Assembly (NCBI GenBank): GCA_965220285.1
Contig: OZ244818.1
Coordinates: 496,001-560,000 of the forward strand
Reading direction: 5' to 3'
Source: Bin5 sp009843665
GTDB lineage: Bacteria > Chloroflexota > Anaerolineae > Caldilineales > Caldilineaceae
Length of the DNA stretch: 64,000 nt
The notes under the pieces were generated by a model. It worked only from the letters and a program-made list of their open reading frames with translations, made no database searches and had not been told where the DNA came from. A program made the position numbers and the translations under genes. This document shows positions 36,090 to 45,661 of this stretch, piece by piece (positions within the stretch are counted from its first letter, which is position 1; each line of letters begins with the position of its first letter).

Positions 36090-38012
36090 ATGAGTTCAAC
36101 TGTCCCATTGCCCCCTGCACGACAGATTGTACCCATGCGGGACCTCCCGGACCCGACCTCAGTACAAGGCAGGCCCCCCAGCGGCTTCGAATACATTCTG
36201 ATCTGGCTGTGCGTGGCGATCGTGGCTGTTGCCGGCGCCTTCGCGGGCTGGCAATTCTGGCACACGGACCGCATCTTCAGCGGCGTGCACATTGCAGGAG
36301 TTCCCGTTGGAGGCGAGACCCGTGCGTCGGCGTTGCTGCGCTTGCACAGGGAGCTGACCCCCTATCCGCTGGCGCCCGTCTTCCTCGAACTTAGCCCCAG
36401 TTCCACAGAGGGCGATGGGCTTGCGAGAACTGCGGTCAGGCGCTGGGCGCTGGGACCCGAGTTGCTGGCTCCTGAGGCGGACCTGGAGGGGGCGGTCACC
36501 CTTGCCTATCACGTCGGGCGGCAGGGCAGTTGGCTCAAGCGTATCGTCAGTCAGTGGCAAGCCTTCAGCGGCCGGCAGTCAGTGTGGCCGGAGGTGCTTG
36601 TCAGTGAAGGGGTAGTGCGGCAGGCTGTCGGCGACGCGGCATCCGAAGTGCGGCGCCCAAGCCGCCCTGCCATCCAGATTGGCGATATCACTCTTCCACC
36701 ACAGCCGGGCCTCGACGTTGATGTCCCGGCAACGGCGCATCTGATACTGGCGCAGCTGGCGAGCGGACAATCGGGAACCGTGCCCCTGCAGACGTACAGC
36801 ACGGCCCCGCCCCAGAGCGGCGCCGGCGTCGAGTCCTCTGCTGCCGAAGGCATTTCGGGTGGGTTCACGGCCCTGCAGCCGGTCGTATTGCGACATGAGC
36901 CATCGGGGACTGCCTTTGCGCTGGACGCGGCGCTTTTGCAGAGGATAATGCCCGGTGGAGATCCCAGTTTTCTCAATGAAGAGGCCTTACGTTTCGTCGT
37001 CGAGGGCTGGGCGAACCAGGTTTCCTATCCTGCGCAGGACGCGCGTTTGCGCTTTGACGATGCGACATCGGCGCTGACGGTAATACAGCCAAGCAGAGCG
37101 GGCCAGCGCCTGAATGTCGACCTGACGATCGAGGCTGTTCGCAAAGCGCTGGCCACCAACCAGAGGACAGGTGCGCTGCCGATCATATCGATTCCCCCTG
37201 CGGTTGATTCGGGTCGACTGAACGAACTGGGAATCAGAGAATTGGTCGCAAGCGGCACCACGTACTTTAAGGGAAGCAGCAGCACACGCGTATACAACAT
37301 CGAGGTTGCGGCAGAGAAACTGGTCGGCGTGGTCGTGCCGCCGGGTGGTGTATTCAGCTTCAATTCGGCGATCGAGGCAGTAAGCGGGGCAAACGGTTTT
37401 GAAGACTCGGCAATCATCTGGGGGGACCGCACTGCGGTTGGGGTAGGGGGAGGCGTCTGCCAGGTAAGTACGACCGTTTTCCGGGCAGCGCTGGAAGGGG
37501 GCTTTCCTTTTCTTGAACGCCACAATCACGGCTACGTCGTGAGCTGGTATGGTGAACCCGGCTTTGACGCGACGATATACACGCCGTACGTTGATCTCAG
37601 ATTCCTCAATGACACGAGCGCGCATCTGCTGATCCAGCCTGTGGTGGATCGTGTGGAAGGCGTTCTTTCCTTTCGCTTTTACGGCACGAGGCCGGACAGA
37701 GTGGTGGAGATCGGCGAGGCCGAGTATAAGGATATCAAACAACCCGGTGAGCCGATCTATCAGGAAGACGCCTCTCTGGAGAAGGGACAGATCAAGCAGG
37801 TCGAGTGGGCCAAGGAGGGCATGACCGCGATCGTCATCCGCAAGGTTACCGAGAATGGCAGAACGCGTGAGGACCCGATCAGATCGGTCTACCGCCCTTG
37901 GAACGCGATGTACCTGTACGGCCCGGGCACGGTCATCCCCGGCGTAACGGATGTGAAGGAGGAGCCGACCGCGACGCCGACAAGGGAGGGAAACGGTGGC
38001 GGCAGCGGATGA
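36090..38012 (+). CDS. VanW family protein with peptidoglycan-binding-4-like domains
   Basis: A 640-residue extracytoplasmic protein. A polar N-terminus precedes one membrane helix (residues 34-57), so it is anchored with its body outside. The next 300 residues hold two repeats of the PG_binding_4 type (VHIAGVPVGGETRASAL is the usual start). The VanW domain runs from about 425: FSFNSAIEAVSGANGF, VGVGGGVCQVSTTVF, and ATIYTPYVDLRFLNDT. A G5-like beta segment (YQEDASLEKGQIKQVEWAKEG) and a low-complexity tail end it. VanW proteins sit in cell-wall loci and their activity is not established. In the same plus-strand run as coaX and metG. Confidence 0.88.
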   Translation: MSSTVPLPPARQIVPMRDLPDPTSVQGRPPSGFEYILIWLCVAIVAVAGAFAGWQFWHTDRIFSGVHIAGVPVGGETRASALLRLHRELTPYPLAPVFLELSPSSTEGDGLARTAVRRWALGPELLAPEADLEGAVTLAYHVGRQGSWLKRIVSQWQAFSGRQSVWPEVLVSEGVVRQAVGDAASEVRRPSRPAIQIGDITLPPQPGLDVDVPATAHLILAQLASGQSGTVPLQTYSTAPPQSGAGVESSAAEGISGGFTALQPVVLRHEPSGTAFALDAALLQRIMPGGDPSFLNEEALRFVVEGWANQVSYPAQDARLRFDDATSALTVIQPSRAGQRLNVDLTIEAVRKALATNQRTGALPIISIPPAVDSGRLNELGIRELVASGTTYFKGSSSTRVYNIEVAAEKLVGVVVPPGGVFSFNSAIEAVSGANGFEDSAIIWGDRTAVGVGGGVCQVSTTVFRAALEGGFPFLERHNHGYVVSWYGEPGFDATIYTPYVDLRFLNDTSAHLLIQPVVDRVEGVLSFRFYGTRPDRVVEIGEAEYKDIKQPGEPIYQEDASLEKGQIKQVEWAKEGMTAIVIRKVTENGRTREDPIRSVYRPWNAMYLYGPGTVIPGVTDVKEEPTATPTREGNGGGSG

Positions 38013-38088
38013 TCTAGCCGGCGCCCCCGGAAGCCAGTCTCATCCCCCTCATTGAAGTCCCCGTTTGTTCCGTTTCAACCCACCTCAA

Positions 38089-38901
38089 ATGCTTCTGACC
38101 ATAGACATCGGAAACAGCAGCGTCTTCCTGGGCGTTTTTGGAGAGGAGGAGGTTCCAATTGCAAGTTGGCGTCTGCCGACGGACAGGCAGAGCCGGCCGG
38201 AGAGGATCAGCCGGTCTCTTTGCCAACTCTGGCGGCAGAAAGGGCTACGCGGGCAGGACTTTGAAGGCGCTGCCTTGTGCTGCGTGGTTGCGCCGTTGAC
38301 CGAATTGTGGCGCGGCACGCTAGAGGAGATGCTTGGTTTCGAACCGCTGGTGCTTCACCAGCGGATGGACTTAGGTCTTACGCTGGACGTGAGGAACCCT
38401 GACCAGGTGGGGATGGACCGGCTTGTCGACGCTGCGGCCGTGCGGGCGCGAACGACGGGTGCGGCGGTTGCCGTTGATTTCGGCACGGCGACGACGTTCA
38501 ATGTGGTGGACGAAGATGGGCGATTCCGCGGCGGGGCCATTGCCCCGGGCCTTGCCACTGCTGCGGAGTCGCTGCGGGTCGGTGCGCCCGGCCTGGCTGA
38601 ACTGGCCGATGTTTTTGGGAAACTCTCGTCGGCCTCATATGTGGTCGAATTGAGTCCTCCTTCGTCTGCTATCGGCCGCGATACCGACGAGGCTCTGCGA
38701 TCGGGGACAGTTTTTGGCTATACGGGCTTGGTTGAAGCACTCCTTACCCGCATCGGTCACGAGTTGGAGTCCCCTGTCACAGTCATCTCCACAGGTGGAC
38801 TGGGGCACGTCATCACCCCGTTGACAAGCTCGATCGATTACTACGATCCCTGGCTGACGCTGGCAGGTATCCGCACCGTGTACTGGCTCAACGCAGGATG
38901 A
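38089..38901 (+). CDS. coaX: Type III pantothenate kinase
   Basis: A 270-residue ASKHA-fold kinase that phosphorylates pantothenate as the first step of CoA synthesis. DIGNSS (residues 6-11) is the phosphate-1 loop; GMDRLVDAAAVRAR and AVDFGTATTFNVVDEDGRF hold the pantothenate and phosphate-2 sites; TGGLGHVI is the adenosine site. The ATG at 38089 is used because the family starts with a short M-x-L-x-x-DIGN; the longer TTG frame from 38065 adds eight residues. It follows the VanW gene after 76 bases and is convergent with a GT4 gene. Confidence 0.94.
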   Translation: MLLTIDIGNSSVFLGVFGEEEVPIASWRLPTDRQSRPERISRSLCQLWRQKGLRGQDFEGAALCCVVAPLTELWRGTLEEMLGFEPLVLHQRMDLGLTLDVRNPDQVGMDRLVDAAAVRARTTGAAVAVDFGTATTFNVVDEDGRFRGGAIAPGLATAAESLRVGAPGLAELADVFGKLSSASYVVELSPPSSAIGRDTDEALRSGTVFGYTGLVEALLTRIGHELESPVTVISTGGLGHVITPLTSSIDYYDPWLTLAGIRTVYWLNAG

Positions 38902-38905
38902 ATCT

Positions 38906-38940
38906 GAGGACTTTCGATGCTTCGTCCTCCTCAGGCTTTT
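38906..38940 (+). terminator. Possible terminator between coaX and the glycosyltransferase run
   Basis: Arms GAGGAC (38906-38911) and GTCCTC (38924-38929) form a 6-base stem with a 12-base loop; a TTTT run follows at 38937-38940. The distance to the T run is longer than ideal and it overlaps the end of the convergent gene. Confidence 0.35.
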
Positions 38941-40091
38941 CCCGGTAATCCCAACATTTCACGATAGCAGCGGAGGGTGGCGGCGGCGGTCGCCTGCCAG
39001 CTGTAAAGGCCAGCGCGCGTCAGGCCCTGCTGGGCGCGTCGAGCGCGTTGACGACCGTCTTCGATGAGTTCGACCATTGCATCCCTGATCGCGGTGACGG
39101 AAAGGGGGTCGAAATAGAGGGCGGCGTCGCCTGCGATCTCGGTCAGGCTGGGCGTGTTTGAGCAGGCTACCGGCGTTCCGCAGGCCATCGCCTCGAGGAC
39201 AGGGAGGCCAAACCCTTCGTAGAGACTTGGGAAAATGAACAGCGTAGCGGCGCTGTAGAGCGCGGGCAGGTCGCGTTCGGCCACGGGGCCGAGGAAACGG
39301 ACTGCGTCGCCGAGCTCGTGGCGGGCGGCATGTTGCTTGGGTTGCGGGAAGCGGTTGTCCCAGGCGCCGGCGATGACGAGAGGGGGCATGTGGGGTGAGG
39401 CTGTCTGCGCGTAAGCGTCGACAAGTGCGGGCAGATTTTTGTGAGGCTTGTTGATACCGAGATAGAGGAGGAAACTCTCAGGCAGGCGGTATTGGTGGCG
39501 TATGCGGGCGACTTCAGCGGACGGCTGAGGCCGATAGCGGGCCCCGGCGGCAAGTGGCGTGACTGTAGTCTTGGAGGCAGGGATGCTAAAGAAGCTCAAC
39601 AGATCGCTGCGAGCGGCGTGGGAAATGACGAGGACGCGGTCAGCAGCGCGCAGGGCGAGGGTTGCGGCCAGTCGGAAGAAGAGCCTGGCGCGGGCGGGAA
39701 CCGAATTTGGGAACTTGAGCGGAATGACGTCGTAGAAGGTCAGAAGGGTGGGCAAACGGGTGCGGTAAGGCATGAGGTAGTAGGGGCTGTGGTAGAGGGC
39801 CTCGTTGTCAGCCTGGAGTCGCTTGAGGAGGTTTGGGATGCGCCACTGCTGGCGAATGTCGAACGGCGTGGCGGGCGCGATGAAGGACTTACTTGGCAGT
39901 TGAAAGGCTCCCTCCGCTTGCGGAACGGGGGCTGATGCAACTGCGCGTCTGGATGACGGGCTTTCGAGAAGGTTCAGTTCCTCGCCGGCGGTCAACTGGG
40001 GAGCCAAAGCCGAAGCGAGATTGCTCACGTAGCGGCCGATGCCAGGAAAGTGGGGCTCTGCTGTGCGGGCATCGAGAATGTAACGGCTCAT
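38931..40091 (-). CDS. GT4 family glycosyltransferase (1)
   Basis: A 386-residue GT-B enzyme. The N-terminal Gly-rich loop is GIGRYVSNLASAL near residue 18, and the retaining GT4 E-x7-E signature is FPSLYEGFGLPVLEAMACG near 290, with the donor site following. It most resembles mannosyltransferases and other EPS enzymes that use nucleotide sugars (NDP-hexose). It is the last gene of the polysaccharide run and convergent with coaX. Cytoplasmic or membrane-peripheral; no helix. Sugar and acceptor unknown. Confidence 0.88.
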   Translation of the reverse strand: MSRYILDARTAEPHFPGIGRYVSNLASALAPQLTAGEELNLLESPSSRRAVASAPVPQAEGAFQLPSKSFIAPATPFDIRQQWRIPNLLKRLQADNEALYHSPYYLMPYRTRLPTLLTFYDVIPLKFPNSVPARARLFFRLAATLALRAADRVLVISHAARSDLLSFFSIPASKTTVTPLAAGARYRPQPSAEVARIRHQYRLPESFLLYLGINKPHKNLPALVDAYAQTASPHMPPLVIAGAWDNRFPQPKQHAARHELGDAVRFLGPVAERDLPALYSAATLFIFPSLYEGFGLPVLEAMACGTPVACSNTPSLTEIAGDAALYFDPLSVTAIRDAMVELIEDGRQRARRAQQGLTRAGLYSWQATAAATLRCYREMLGLPGKA

Positions 40092-40154
40092 TGGATGGCG
40101 GGGACAGGATGACCAGGAAAAATGGAAGGAGGGATAGACAATCGCAACTGCTTC

Positions 40155-41279
40155 TCAGCCTTTTGTGAGCGCTTCCTCATAGAAGGAGATAGTTGCGTTG
40201 ATCATCTCCTGGAGTGAGAATTCGCTTCTGACACGCCTGCGACCTTCGACTCCCATCTTGGCGCGCAGCGCCGGAGCCGCAAGCAGTCTGTTTATGGCCA
40301 CGGCCAGCGCACGCGGGTCGTTGGGCGGGACAACCAGACCCGTGGTACCGTCGCGGTTGACGTAGGATGTGCCGGTGCCGAGCTCGGTGCAGACGACAGG
40401 GAGGCCGCAGGCCATCGCCTCCAGCTGCACGATTCCCAGGGCCTCGGCGCGATTGGTGGACGGCAGTACGAACAGGTCGGCGGCATGGCGCGCGGCGAGA
40501 GTTTCCCGCTCCGAAGCATCGCCCAAGAAGAAGACTCTGTCGGTCAGGATTTCCGCCTGCGTCAGATTCTGGCATGCTTCCTGCATTGGACCTGTCCCGA
40601 TAATCAGTAGCTTAGCGCGGATGTCGTGCATGGCCCGGATCAAAACGTCGACACCCTTGTAATGGCGCAGGCGGCCGATGAAGAGCAGGAGAGGCAGGTC
40701 ACCGTAACGATTGCGCAGCTGCTGTGCGTCGTCGCGAGCTTGGTCGGTCTCCTCGAAGCGATCGGTGTCGATGCCGTAGTGGATCACGCGGCACTTCTTG
40801 CGGACAGGCTGCAGGAAAGGAGAAGACTCGATATAGGCGGGGCTGGAAGCTGCGACGAGAGCGGCGCGGTTCAGGATTTTCCTCAGTAGAGGCGTATAGA
40901 GTTTGCCCGTGCGCCTCTGGCGAATGATGTCGCTGTGATAGCTGATCACGGTGGATTTTGCGCGTCCCAGCACGAGTTGGGCAAGTTCGGCAAGTGGATA
41001 TGGCGCGTGGAGGTGTACGAGGTCGACGGTCGCCATCTGGCGGCGGAGCTCCACGAAAAAGGGCAGGCTGATGGGCGTGGAGAGGAGGTGGGCTTGGCGA
41101 CCGGTCTTGGTCACAGGAACGCCGTCGATGTTTTGGCGCAATGTTGAAGGGCCGGTATTCGTGACAAGGACGCGCGCGTCGATTCCTTCGGCGCGCAGAC
41201 CCCTCGCCAGCAGGCGAATGTGGTTCTCGATGCCGCCGACGACGGGGTGGTAGTCCTTGTACAGCTGGAGTACTCTCAT
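40155..41279 (-). CDS. GT4 family glycosyltransferase (2)
   Basis: A 374-residue GT-B enzyme. GGIENHIRLLARGL near residue 15 is the N-terminal loop, the HAPYPLAE and SYHSDI region holds the acceptor-side His, FIGRLRHYKGVDVLI is the donor-domain start and AEALGIVQLEAMACG carries the E-x7-E pair. The ATG at 41279 (MRVLQLYKDYHP) is chosen; the longer TTG frame to 41315 has GAGG directly on its start, too close to work. Gaps to the neighbours are 63 and 44 bases. Predicted to use a nucleotide sugar in envelope polysaccharide assembly. Confidence 0.87.
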   Translation of the reverse strand: MRVLQLYKDYHPVVGGIENHIRLLARGLRAEGIDARVLVTNTGPSTLRQNIDGVPVTKTGRQAHLLSTPISLPFFVELRRQMATVDLVHLHAPYPLAELAQLVLGRAKSTVISYHSDIIRQRRTGKLYTPLLRKILNRAALVAASSPAYIESSPFLQPVRKKCRVIHYGIDTDRFEETDQARDDAQQLRNRYGDLPLLLFIGRLRHYKGVDVLIRAMHDIRAKLLIIGTGPMQEACQNLTQAEILTDRVFFLGDASERETLAARHAADLFVLPSTNRAEALGIVQLEAMACGLPVVCTELGTGTSYVNRDGTTGLVVPPNDPRALAVAINRLLAAPALRAKMGVEGRRRVRSEFSLQEMINATISFYEEALTKG

Positions 41280-41323
41280 AGGGTATCGCGCCAGAAATTC
41301 GCGATCAGTTTGCAAACCTCACT

Positions 41324-42484
41324 TCAGGCATTCCCGACCAACTCCAGATAGAGTCCTTCGAGTTGGTTCACGGTGCGTTCGATTCTGAAGTGGTCTTCTA
41401 CGCGAAGGCGGCCTGCTCGTCCCATGCTCCCTGACATCGCGGGGTCTCTAAGCAGGCGCAAGACGGAAGCGGTCAGGGCTGTCGTGTCGCCAGGTGCGAC
41501 GAGCAGGCCGGTCTCTTCGTGTATCACGATTTCGGGCAGCGCGCCGTGGGCGAACGCAACAACCGGTTTGCCCATAGCCATTGCCTCGATGTTGACCAGG
41601 CCGAAGGGTTCAGGCGCGCCTGGATGCACAAACAGGTCCATGGCGGCCAGGGCAGGACGTACGTCGTCAAGCTGACCGGTCCAGTGCACGCGGTCGGCAA
41701 GGCTGGGTTGCGAGCCCAGGGCCAGCAGGCGCGCTTCATAGTCGTCCTGTACGCCGAAAGGGTCGCCACCGACGATCAGAAAGCGGCAGTCCGGCTGCTG
41801 TTCGGATAGCTGGAGCGCCATGTGCAGGAAAGTGTCCTGGCCTTTCCAGGGTCGCGTTCTGCCTACCATGCCGACGATGGGGGCATCGGCCGGGAAGCCG
41901 GCGGCCCTGCAGATGCCGGCCCTATTGTCAGCAGTGTTGTGGGCCAGGTCAAAGTGAGCCAGGTCGATACCGTTGTGGAGAACCGATGCATTGGTGGAGC
42001 AGGGCAGGTGTTCGGCGACGGCACGGGAGTTTGTGATGACACGACTGGCCATGCCACAGAATACGGATTTGCCCATGCGGTCGGCCCATTTGGCGGATGG
42101 CTCGACCTCTGAGAGCCAGAAGTCGCGCATGTGCCAGACCAGAGGGACTGAAGCGAACCGGGCGGCCAGGGAGGCGCAGGCGGTGGCGCGTACCGTATTG
42201 CTGTGTATCAGCGGGGCGCCGATTTCGCGGGCGGTTTTCGAAATGCGCCGGGCATGTTTCCACAGATCGAGCAGACTACGGGAGGAGCCGCGGAGCCGTG
42301 GCAGCGGCTGGACGTGCACTGGAATACCTGCCGCCACCGCCTCTTCGGTAAGCTGTCCGGGGGGCGCGATCAGATGAGGCTGCCATCGAGCGCGGTCCAG
42401 GAAGGTCATGAGGAGGAGCAGGCTTTGTTCGGCTCCACCGAGGGCATTTGCGTGGTCCACGAAGAGTACTGGGCGTTGTGTCAT
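41324..42484 (-). CDS. GT4 family glycosyltransferase (3)
   Basis: A 386-residue GT-B enzyme, MTQRPVLFVDHANALGGAEQ at the start, GMVGRTRPWKGQDTFL as the donor-domain entry and HPGAPEPFGLVNIEAMAMG as the E-x7-E motif. The ATG at 42484 overlaps the stop of the upstream gene by four bases (ATGA), so the two are translationally coupled; the longer frame to 42553 would lie within that gene. Substrates unknown. Confidence 0.88.
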   Translation of the reverse strand: MTQRPVLFVDHANALGGAEQSLLLLMTFLDRARWQPHLIAPPGQLTEEAVAAGIPVHVQPLPRLRGSSRSLLDLWKHARRISKTAREIGAPLIHSNTVRATACASLAARFASVPLVWHMRDFWLSEVEPSAKWADRMGKSVFCGMASRVITNSRAVAEHLPCSTNASVLHNGIDLAHFDLAHNTADNRAGICRAAGFPADAPIVGMVGRTRPWKGQDTFLHMALQLSEQQPDCRFLIVGGDPFGVQDDYEARLLALGSQPSLADRVHWTGQLDDVRPALAAMDLFVHPGAPEPFGLVNIEAMAMGKPVVAFAHGALPEIVIHEETGLLVAPGDTTALTASVLRLLRDPAMSGSMGRAGRLRVEDHFRIERTVNQLEGLYLELVGNA

Positions 42485-43656
42485 AGGGCACGTTCTATGA
42501 TGGACAGGAACTGGCGGCCGACACGATCCCAGTTCATTTCGCGCTCGACCCATTTACGGCCTGCGCGGCCAAATCGTTGTCTCATGTCCGAATCAGATAG
42601 GAGGCGTAAGAGGGCCGCAGTCAGCGCTGGAGGGTCATCGGGAGGGACGAGGAGACCCGTTTCGTTCTCGATCACGGCCTCGGCCGCGCCGCCGCTATTG
42701 GCGGCAACAACTGGTAAGCCGCTGGCGCTGGCTTCGAGGTAGACGATGCCAGAGCCCTCGACGCTGCCGGCATGATAGTCTGCACGTGACGGCATTACAA
42801 ATACAGTGGCTCGCCTGTATATTTCTGGGAGTTCTGAGTCAGATACCTCCCCCATAAAACGTACAGCGTGGAGGACTCCCAGTTCCTGAGCCTGCTGTTC
42901 AAGTGATGCGCGTGCGGGTCCGATTCCTACGATCCAGTATTGAAGGTCGGGAGACCCGTCAAGCAGTGAGGGCAACGTTTGCAAGACTGTGTCGATTCCT
43001 TTGCGGTGCACAAGTCGTGCCACGGTGAGGAGCACGGGAGGTCCAGTGGGAGGCGCAGCAGGCGGCACAAATCGATCCGGATGGGTCCCGGGATATAGGA
43101 TCTTGGGAGCAGGCAGTCCCAGGTCCTGCAGACGTTGGGCGTTGGCGTGCGAGATTGTTACCAGGGAATGAGCGCTTGCGAGAAGACGATTGAAGAATGG
43201 GGCGTGCCAACGCAACTGCGCCGCTTCGAAGTCATTTCCGTATGCCAAGGCTAAGTACCGCCCACTGCGCATTGCCGCGGGGAGTAGCAGGCGGGGATGC
43301 GCGTGGCCGACGATGGTGAGGTGGGGACGCAGTTTCGCTAACTGCCGGGCGAGGCGCCAGTTCATTCTCAAGCCGGAGCCCGGGGCGTCAGAGGATTGCG
43401 TGCGACTCGATGTATGGCCGCTACCATCTTTTGCGAAAGAGACCAGATGAAATGGTTCCGAGATGAAATGTGACGGATCGCCGGTCGGATGTACCACGGT
43501 GAGATTACATTCGTTTCCGAGGCGTTTGCATAGTTCGAAAAGATACTGCTGCATGCCGCCGATGCGGGGCGGGAATTCGAGTGTAAGCAGTGCGATTTCA
43601 GGGCGAGGCGTGTGGGATGCGAAAGAAGGTCGCGTCGACATGAGAGGGTCTTTCAC
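42481..43656 (-). CDS. GT4 family glycosyltransferase (4)
   Basis: A 391-residue GT-B enzyme. ALLTLEFPPRIGGMQQYLFE is the N-terminal loop, TVARLVHRKGIDTVLQ the donor-domain entry, and SGIVYLEASASG holds the second Glu of the motif, following MPSRADYHAGSVE (a slightly longer form than usual). The GTG at 43656 overlaps the upstream stop as GTGA with a G-rich ribosome site ahead of it; ATG 43641 is the alternative. Like its neighbours it likely acts in polysaccharide assembly. Confidence 0.86.
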   Translation of the reverse strand: MKDPLMSTRPSFASHTPRPEIALLTLEFPPRIGGMQQYLFELCKRLGNECNLTVVHPTGDPSHFISEPFHLVSFAKDGSGHTSSRTQSSDAPGSGLRMNWRLARQLAKLRPHLTIVGHAHPRLLLPAAMRSGRYLALAYGNDFEAAQLRWHAPFFNRLLASAHSLVTISHANAQRLQDLGLPAPKILYPGTHPDRFVPPAAPPTGPPVLLTVARLVHRKGIDTVLQTLPSLLDGSPDLQYWIVGIGPARASLEQQAQELGVLHAVRFMGEVSDSELPEIYRRATVFVMPSRADYHAGSVEGSGIVYLEASASGLPVVAANSGGAAEAVIENETGLLVPPDDPPALTAALLRLLSDSDMRQRFGRAGRKWVEREMNWDRVGRQFLSIIERAL

Positions 43657-44747
43657 GCCCCCCGCCCCTCATTGTGTTGGCTCTTGCTGTTGACCAAGCT
43701 GGCGAAGAGCTCTTCGTAAGCGTCTATTACCCGGTCCTGTGCGAACGCCTTGGCGCGCTGGAAACCCAGCTGTGCCAATGAGCAGCGTCTTGCCTGGTCG
43801 TGTAAGAGCGACAGTAGAGTCGTTCCGAGTTCGGATGGGTGAGCCAAAACGCCCCACTTACCGTCTTCAAGCAGCTCACGCGCGCCGGCGTTTGGCGTGG
43901 CTACGACCGGCGTGCCGCAAGCCATAGCTTCAATGTATGGAATGCCGAAGCCTTCATAGGTGCTGGGCAAGCAGAAGACCCAGGCACGGCGATATAGATC
44001 GGCCAGGGCTCTCTCGTCCGGGTTCACAAAGCAGGCTACACCGGGAGCTTGGATTTTGCGCTCCGCGACCATCCAGAGCTCGGCATCGGGCAAGGCAGGT
44101 CGAACCTGGTTCTGGAACAGATCGAGCAGCATCTGCCCTCGCTTGCGTCCGGACAGGGTGCCGACAAAGAGAATTGCGGGATGGTTATGCCGATGTTGAT
44201 GGTTCAGGTTGGATCCAGGACAGAAGACTTTGTTGTCCACTGAATTGGGAATGACAAGATCGATGCCTTTGATGAACTGCCCTGTGCCGGCACTGACAGC
44301 CACGACCTTGGAGGCCCTTGACGCTTCCCATAGTTCAGCGGGAATCAGGGACAGGTACCATAGCCGCTTTTTCCAGGTGGGTGCATGAATTGCTTCGGCC
44401 AATGACGCTCCGTGAAGCGTTCTCACCAGCGGGCGACCTCCCGTTCGGATCAGTGCGTTGTTGCCATGGGCGTGGATGATGTCGAAGTCACTGAAGTTTT
44501 GCGTGCTGTAGCGGAAGGCCAGTTGCCATATCCAAAGCCAGGCGCGAAATGGGTTCGCAGGGCGTGCAGAAAGGACTCTTCGCACCTGATAGTAGGCATC
44601 CGCTGGGCGTTCGTCGGATGTGAAGACCGTCACATTGTGGCCGCGTTGCGCCAGAGCGTTAGCCTGTCTGTGGGCTACATAGGCCACGCCGCCTGTCTTT
44701 GTTCGGTCTGGCGAGGGCAGGTGGGAGGAAAGTACGGCGATCTTCAC
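43653..44747 (-). CDS. GT4 family glycosyltransferase (5)
   Basis: A 364-residue GT-B enzyme. TGGVAYVAHRQANAL is the N-terminal loop, LFVGTLSGRKRGQMLL the donor entry and LPSTYEGFGIPYIEAMACG the E-x7-E motif. The start is taken as GTG 44747 (VKIAVLSSHLPSPD), which overlaps the upstream GT2 stop as GTGA; an upstream in-frame TTG at 44795 would add 16 residues inside that gene. Part of a run of genes joined by four-base overlaps, so translation is coupled along the chain. Confidence 0.85.
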   Translation of the reverse strand: MKIAVLSSHLPSPDRTKTGGVAYVAHRQANALAQRGHNVTVFTSDERPADAYYQVRRVLSARPANPFRAWLWIWQLAFRYSTQNFSDFDIIHAHGNNALIRTGGRPLVRTLHGASLAEAIHAPTWKKRLWYLSLIPAELWEASRASKVVAVSAGTGQFIKGIDLVIPNSVDNKVFCPGSNLNHQHRHNHPAILFVGTLSGRKRGQMLLDLFQNQVRPALPDAELWMVAERKIQAPGVACFVNPDERALADLYRRAWVFCLPSTYEGFGIPYIEAMACGTPVVATPNAGARELLEDGKWGVLAHPSELGTTLLSLLHDQARRCSLAQLGFQRAKAFAQDRVIDAYEELFASLVNSKSQHNEGRGA

Positions 44748-45658
44748 GGCGTCCGGTGCTTTCGTTTCCGCAGACCGGCCCAATATCCGCGCCAAAGGCC
44801 CCGTAGCGAAGGGATTGTCCGCGCCAGATGTCTCTGGATGATGGCTTGCTTAACGAGTATCCAGCCCAGCTCCCTTTTGAGGAACCAGGGCAGATAGCGC
44901 TGCTGGAAATTCTTGGCGAAAAAGTAGGCGTTGTTGTGGTGGGACTCAGAGAAATACCGACCCTCGTCATTGTCTTTGCTGGCGCGAGTACCGCCGGTGG
45001 GATGGCCCAGATGTACGATAGCGGCTGCGGGATCGTAGGCGATCTGGTAGCCACGGCGCAAAATGCGAACTGAGAAGTCAGTTTCTTCGCCGTTGGCACG
45101 GCCTATGTAGCCTTCGTCGAACAGGCCGACATCGATAGCCAGCTGGCGACCCATTGACATGTTGCCGCCTCGCAGGCTGTCGGTAGTCCCTTTGGGAACT
45201 TCGTGATGCCAGTAGGCGCGCATTCTGCCATCGGGCTGGATGACAAGCGGTCTGGGCTGAGGGGGCTGCTTCTTCGTTTCCACATAGACGCCACCGGTGG
45301 CTGCACCGATGCCAGGGCGCTGCAGATTTTCCATGTGCAGCTCGATCAGATTTTCAGGGGGAATGATGTCATCGTCGCAGTAGAGGAGGTAGCTGCCTTT
45401 GGCCAGCTTCGCGCCTACGTTGCGCGCATGGGGCAGATTGGCCTTTGGGACGAAGTGCCAGCGAAAACGGTCTGGAAAACGTGTCTGGCAATCGAGAATG
45501 AACTGTTTAGTCGACGGTTCGTGATCTTGAGTCTGGTCGATGACTAACAGTTCGTAACGCGGATATGAGAGTTGGAGAAGATATTCGATTGTTTCGCACA
45601 GGACCTTTTCACGTTGGTATGTAGGAACAATTATCGACCAAAAGGGACTCTCAGACAT
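44744..45658 (-). CDS. GT2 family glycosyltransferase
   Basis: A 304-residue GT-A enzyme. SIIVPTYQREKVLCETIEYL at the start holds the UDP-site Asp region, YLLYCDDDIIPP near residue 90 is the DxD metal site, and ANGEETDFSVRILRRGYQI carries the ED catalytic-base motif. The C-terminal region after about 230 is basic. It is the only GT2 (inverting) enzyme in the run; the rest are GT4. Start ATG 45658, four bases after the flippase stop. Transfers a sugar in the polysaccharide pathway; substrate unknown. Confidence 0.87.
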   Translation of the reverse strand: MSESPFWSIIVPTYQREKVLCETIEYLLQLSYPRYELLVIDQTQDHEPSTKQFILDCQTRFPDRFRWHFVPKANLPHARNVGAKLAKGSYLLYCDDDIIPPENLIELHMENLQRPGIGAATGGVYVETKKQPPQPRPLVIQPDGRMRAYWHHEVPKGTTDSLRGGNMSMGRQLAIDVGLFDEGYIGRANGEETDFSVRILRRGYQIAYDPAAAIVHLGHPTGGTRASKDNDEGRYFSESHHNNAYFFAKNFQQRYLPWFLKRELGWILVKQAIIQRHLARTIPSLRGLWRGYWAGLRKRKHRTP

Positions 45659-45661
45659 TGC